DNA of 7,811 nucleotides from NCBI GenBank assembly GCA_026987255.1, contig JALSNA010000394.1:1-7811 (forward strand), written 5' to 3'. The notes under the pieces are model-generated. The model did no database searches. It was given only the letters and a program-made list of their open reading frames with translations, and had not been told where the DNA came from. Both the position numbers and the translations under genes were made by a program. Positions 5,148-7,811 of the stretch are shown here, in pieces. The stretch is from Hyphomicrobiales bacterium (GTDB lineage Bacteria; Pseudomonadota; Alphaproteobacteria; Rhizobiales; Aestuariivirgaceae). Position 1 is the first letter of the stretch, and every line of letters starts with the position of its first letter.

Positions 5148-7811
5148 GGCATTGACTTCAAGCTCGAAGGTATGAGAGGCCAAGCCGCCCTCGCCATCAT
5201 CCGCCGTCACCGTAATGGCATAGGGGCCATTGCGGGAGGCATCCAGCGCCAGCGTGCCGCTGATCTGGCCGCTGGCCGGATCGATGCTCAATCCGGCAGG
5301 CAGCCCGGTGGCCGCATAGGTCAGGGTATCGCCATCGGCATCGGCGAAATGACTGGCCGTTTCGATGCTCACATCATGGCCATTGAGCGCCACCTCGTCC
5401 GGAATGGGCGAAATGTTCTGCGGCGCCACATTGGTCACCCTGTAGGTCACATTGGCGGTGGTCACGCCACCATGGCCATCATCACCGCGCACCGTGATGA
5501 CATGGACACCATCGCCATTCGGCCCGCCTTGCGAGGCGGAATGATCGAGGGTGCCCGAAATCACCCCGGTGGCCGGATCGATGCTCAGCCCCGCCGGCAG
5601 ACCGCTGGCCGTGAAGGTCAAGGGATCGCCTTCCGGATCGACCAGATACTGGCTGATGTCCAGCGGCGCAGGCGTGGAGGAATCCTCGGCGTCCACCGGC
5701 GGCACCGCCGGCTGCGGGCTCAGCCCCCCGCCATTGCCGCCCACCGTGATGGCGGCCACGGCCGTATCCACGCCGCCTTGTCCATCGGCGATCTGATAAC
5801 TGAAGGCATCGCTTCCCGAGAACCCGGCATCGGGCACATAGGTCACCGTGCCATCGGGATTGACGCTCACCGAGCCATGGGCAGGCGGCGCCACGATGCT
5901 CACCGTCAGCGGATCGCCATCCGGATCGCCGTCATTGCCCAGCACCCCGATCTGCACCGGCGTATCCACCGGCGTGACGGCCATATCATCAACGGCTGCC
6001 GGTCCCGGATTGGCCACGGTGATGACCAATGGCGCGCTCACCTGGTTGCCATCCGGATCGATGGCCGTCACCTGCGCCACATAAGGCCCGGATGCGGAGG
6101 CATCATTGACGGGTGTGCCCGAAATCACCCCCGTCGCCGCATCGATGCTCACCCCCGCCGGCAGGCCGGTGGCGGCAAAGGTCAGCGGCTGGCCATCCGG
6201 ATCGGCAAAGCCGGCCGAAACATCCAGCGGCGTCATCGGCGCGCCATCCGTCAGCGCCTGATCCGGCAGGGCGCCACTGGCCACCGGCACGCCGGGAACG
6301 GGGGCGCCGACGGAAATGGACACCTGCGCCTCGTCGCGCCCGCCATTGGCATCCTCGGCGATATAGGAGAAGCTGTCCGGACCGGCATAGCCGCTATCGG
6401 GCGTATAGGTCACGGTGCCATCGGGGTTGATGACCACCGTGCCATGGGCAGGCGGCGTGGTGATCATCGCCACATGCAGCGGATCGCCATCCGCATCGCT
6501 GTCATTGCCCAGCACCACCAGGGTCACGGGCGTATCCTGTGGCGTGGACGCGGCATCGTCATTGGCCTGCGGCACGGGATTGCCCACCGTGATGATCAAA
6601 GGCTCCGTCACCTGGTTGCCATCCGGATCGCTGGCCGTCACCTGCACCACGTAAGGGCCATCCTCGGAGGCATCCGGATCCACCGTGCCGGTAATCTGTC
6701 CCGTCGCCGGATCGATGCTCAGGCCCGCCGGCAGGCCACTGGCCGCATAGCTCAACGGCTGGCCATCCGGATCGGTGAAGGCCCCGCTCACATCTATCGG
6801 CTGGATGGTCTCGCCATCCAGCACCTGCTGCGCAGGCAAAGGCGTGGCGGTGGGCACCCCGGGCACGGTCTGCGCGGGCGCAGTCACCGTCACCGTCACG
6901 GTGGCCGTTGCCGTGCCGCCCTGCCCGTCAGAAATGGTGTAATCGAAGCTGTCCACCCCGGCAAAACCGGCATTGGGCGTATAGCTTACCGTGCCATCGG
7001 GATTGATCACCACGGCGCCATGGGCCGGAGCCGTCGTGCCGGTAACGCCAAGGGCATCCGAATCGGGCGCGCCATCGGCATCATTGGCCAGAACATTGAC
7101 CACAACGGCGGTCTCCGGCGCGGTCTGAACCGCGTCATCTGCCGCCTGCGGAGCGGCATTGTGCACCGTGAAGGCCACACCAACCGAAGCCGTGCCGCCA
7201 TTGGCCGCCGTTGCCGTCACCACCGCATTGTAGGAGCCGCCCAAAGAGGCATCCGGATCGATGGTCCCGGAAATTTCGCCCGTGTTGGGATCAATGCTCA
7301 AGCCATCGGGCAGACCCGTGGCCGTGAAGGTGAGAGGATCGCCATTGCCATTGTTGAAGGCCCCGGCTGTCTCCACCGGCGCAATGGTCTCGCCATCGGT
7401 GACCTCGCGCTGGATCAGCGGCGGCGCAACCAAAGGCGCATCGTTGACGCCAGTGACCGTCACCGTCAAGGTGGCGGTATCGAGCCCGCCCTGGCCATCG
7501 GACACCTGATAGGCAATGGTGGTCTCGCGGCTTTCGCCATCACCCAGGCTCTGGAAATCCGCCCCCGGATCGAAGCTCCAGGACCCATCCGGATTGATGA
7601 TGAACTCACCTCCGGCGGAGCCGGCCACCGGCTGCCCGAGATGAGCCGCATCCCCGGCCACTTCCGCCACCTGCAGCACATCGCTGTCCTGCCCCGTGTC
7701 ATGGTCGTTGCCCAGCACATCACCGCTCACCGGCGTGTCCTCATCGGTCACGCCCGTATCATCCACCGCCACCGGCGCAGGGTTGCTCACCGTGTAGGTG
7801 ATGGTGGTCTC
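4359..7811 (-). CDS. Large Ig-like/cadherin-like repeat protein, probable surface adhesin (5' partial)
   Basis: Open reading frame running off the right edge; 1150 codons are visible and the stop is TGA at 4361-4359. A GTG at 7790 could be mistaken for a start, but the frame continues upstream as ETTITYTV, the last strand of another Ig-like module, so the true start is outside the window. Numbering residues from codon 7790, the visible modules are: tandem-95/VCBS-like 1-118, He_PIG-like 119-214, tandem-95 215-306, He_PIG 307-407, tandem-95 408-498, He_PIG 499-597, tandem-95 598-689, He_PIG 690-790, He_PIG 791-881, linker 882-925, unique C-terminal region to 1143. Hallmarks are GLPAGLSIDPATGxIxGT and DxDGDPL in the two module types, NPDGTVTYTP, and DSFxYxIxDGQGG. 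DxDG-rich loops suggest calcium binding. No RTX nonapeptides, LPXTG or transmembrane anchor are visible. It is probably an exported adhesin or biofilm matrix protein; the repeat class is sure, the function inferred. Confidence 0.9.
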   Translation of the reverse strand, partial: ETTITYTVSNPAPVAVDDTGVTDEDTPVSGDVLGNDHDTGQDSDVLQVAEVAGDAAHLGQPVAGSAGGEFIINPDGSWSFDPGADFQSLGDGESRETTIAYQVSDGQGGLDTATLTVTVTGVNDAPLVAPPLIQREVTDGETIAPVETAGAFNNGNGDPLTFTATGLPDGLSIDPNTGEISGTIDPDASLGGSYNAVVTATAANGGTASVGVAFTVHNAAPQAADDAVQTAPETAVVVNVLANDADGAPDSDALGVTGTTAPAHGAVVINPDGTVSYTPNAGFAGVDSFDYTISDGQGGTATATVTVTVTAPAQTVPGVPTATPLPAQQVLDGETIQPIDVSGAFTDPDGQPLSYAASGLPAGLSIDPATGQITGTVDPDASEDGPYVVQVTASDPDGNQVTEPLIITVGNPVPQANDDAASTPQDTPVTLVVLGNDSDADGDPLHVAMITTPPAHGTVVINPDGTVTYTPDSGYAGPDSFSYIAEDANGGRDEAQVSISVGAPVPGVPVASGALPDQALTDGAPMTPLDVSAGFADPDGQPLTFAATGLPAGVSIDAATGVISGTPVNDASASGPYVAQVTAIDPDGNQVSAPLVITVANPGPAAVDDMAVTPVDTPVQIGVLGNDGDPDGDPLTVSIVAPPAHGSVSVNPDGTVTYVPDAGFSGSDAFSYQIADGQGGVDTAVAAITVGGNGGGLSPQPAVPPVDAEDSSTPAPLDISQYLVDPEGDPLTFTASGLPAGLSIDPATGVISGTLDHSASQGGPNGDGVHVITVRGDDGHGGVTTANVTYRVTNVAPQNISPIPDEVALNGHDVSIETASHFADADGDTLTYAATGLPAGLSIDPASGQISGTLALDASRNGPYAITVTADDGEGGLASHTFELEVNAANERTPENFGSGTGAQPRPDAQRGAANDDGQAGLAPDEPPLTDAVNGLEDLGGSALPDNLVILESVNGILSLNGLAGRFSDGVIRDIAEWMGRTDARGWASSLREAGGGADHFTYNGSNLSMPLGLSGAGEMRLRTLVTGDGALVIDLGARGADRADVLMDQVRVFSADGRPLPWHVSRAGARTVIVDVPAGQEWMALRIEHRADGNAVEQWDVRINLQTGEIVQQAHAGGRASVLEFLDQVEHLAGSERGEADALLRALAG
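5148..7811 (-). repeat. Tandem array of alternating Ig-like modules with a ~190-residue super-repeat
   Basis: Nine whole or nearly whole modules lie end to end. From the 5' side they are: T95/VCBS 7811-7437, He_PIG 7436-7149, T95 7148-6873, He_PIG 6872-6570, T95 6569-6297, He_PIG 6296-6000, T95 5999-5724, He_PIG 5723-5421, He_PIG 5420-5148. Boundaries are approximate, set at conserved NPxP/DD and DGE/DVS junctions. A He_PIG plus T95 pair makes a super-repeat of about 564-576 bp. Identity reaches the DNA level: CCTGGTTGCCATCCGGATCG (plus strand) is at both 6041-6060 and 6611-6630, and a 19-base match starts at 5845 and 6988. Such identity suggests growth by unequal recombination, and copy number could vary between strains or be collapsed in short-read assemblies. 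Confidence 0.88.

Noticed and set aside
7788..7790. GTG at 7790 as the start of the repeat protein
   Set aside because: The reading frame continues upstream to the edge as ETTITYTV in register with an Ig-like module, and there is no signal or Shine-Dalgarno; the gene is truncated by the window.
5148..7811. CRISPR-like or non-coding tandem repeats
   Set aside because: Repeat units are long (about 280-300 bp), codon-phased and encode conserved Ig-like motifs; there is no short-repeat/spacer pattern.
4359..7811. RTX toxin or sortase-anchored surface protein
   Set aside because: No GGxGxDxxx nonapeptides, no LPXTG motif and no C-terminal hydrophobic anchor are present in the visible part.

Overview
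The window holds four co-directional genes on the minus strand and almost no non-coding DNA. Read in transcription order (right to left) they are: the 3' part of a very large repeat protein (7811 to 4359, 5' end off the window); a small soluble periplasmic HlyD/AcrA-type adaptor (4326 to 3553); a GAF-like / transmembrane / HlyD fusion (3556 to 2150); and a PqqD-like / M50 site-2-protease-like / HlyD fusion (2148 to 7). The junctions are 32 bp, a 4-bp ATGA overlap and 1 bp, so this looks like one tightly coupled operon. No stretch of 300 bases lacks a gene. The operon promoter (upstream of the repeat protein) and the terminator (left of base 7) both lie outside the window.

The repeat protein is a chain of two immunoglobulin-like modules of about 90-100 residues each. 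One resembles the putative-Ig / dystroglycan-type cadherin-like family (He_PIG, CADG); the other resembles tandem-95 / VCBS / cadherin-like repeats. They alternate until two He_PIG-type modules stand in tandem, followed by an acidic linker and a roughly 220-residue unique C-terminal region without RTX nonapeptides. This architecture suggests a secreted or surface adhesin or biofilm matrix protein.

The three downstream genes each carry a biotinyl-lipoyl/HlyD hairpin but sit in different chassis: one exported to the periplasm, one tethered by a single transmembrane helix with a cytosolic GAF-like domain, and one built onto a polytopic M50 metalloprotease-like membrane domain. No ABC transporter ATPase, RND pump or TolC gene is visible here, although they could lie outside. 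My working model is that the three adaptors form an envelope-spanning assembly devoted to exporting, processing or anchoring the repeat protein, with the GAF-like domain as a possible cytosolic input. That model is inference from gene order and domains; none of the functions is shown by the sequence alone.

The high GC content, codon use and protein style suggest a Gram-negative proteobacterium, most likely an alphaproteobacterium. I cannot assign a genus. The Gram-negative assignment rests on the periplasmic adaptor genes.
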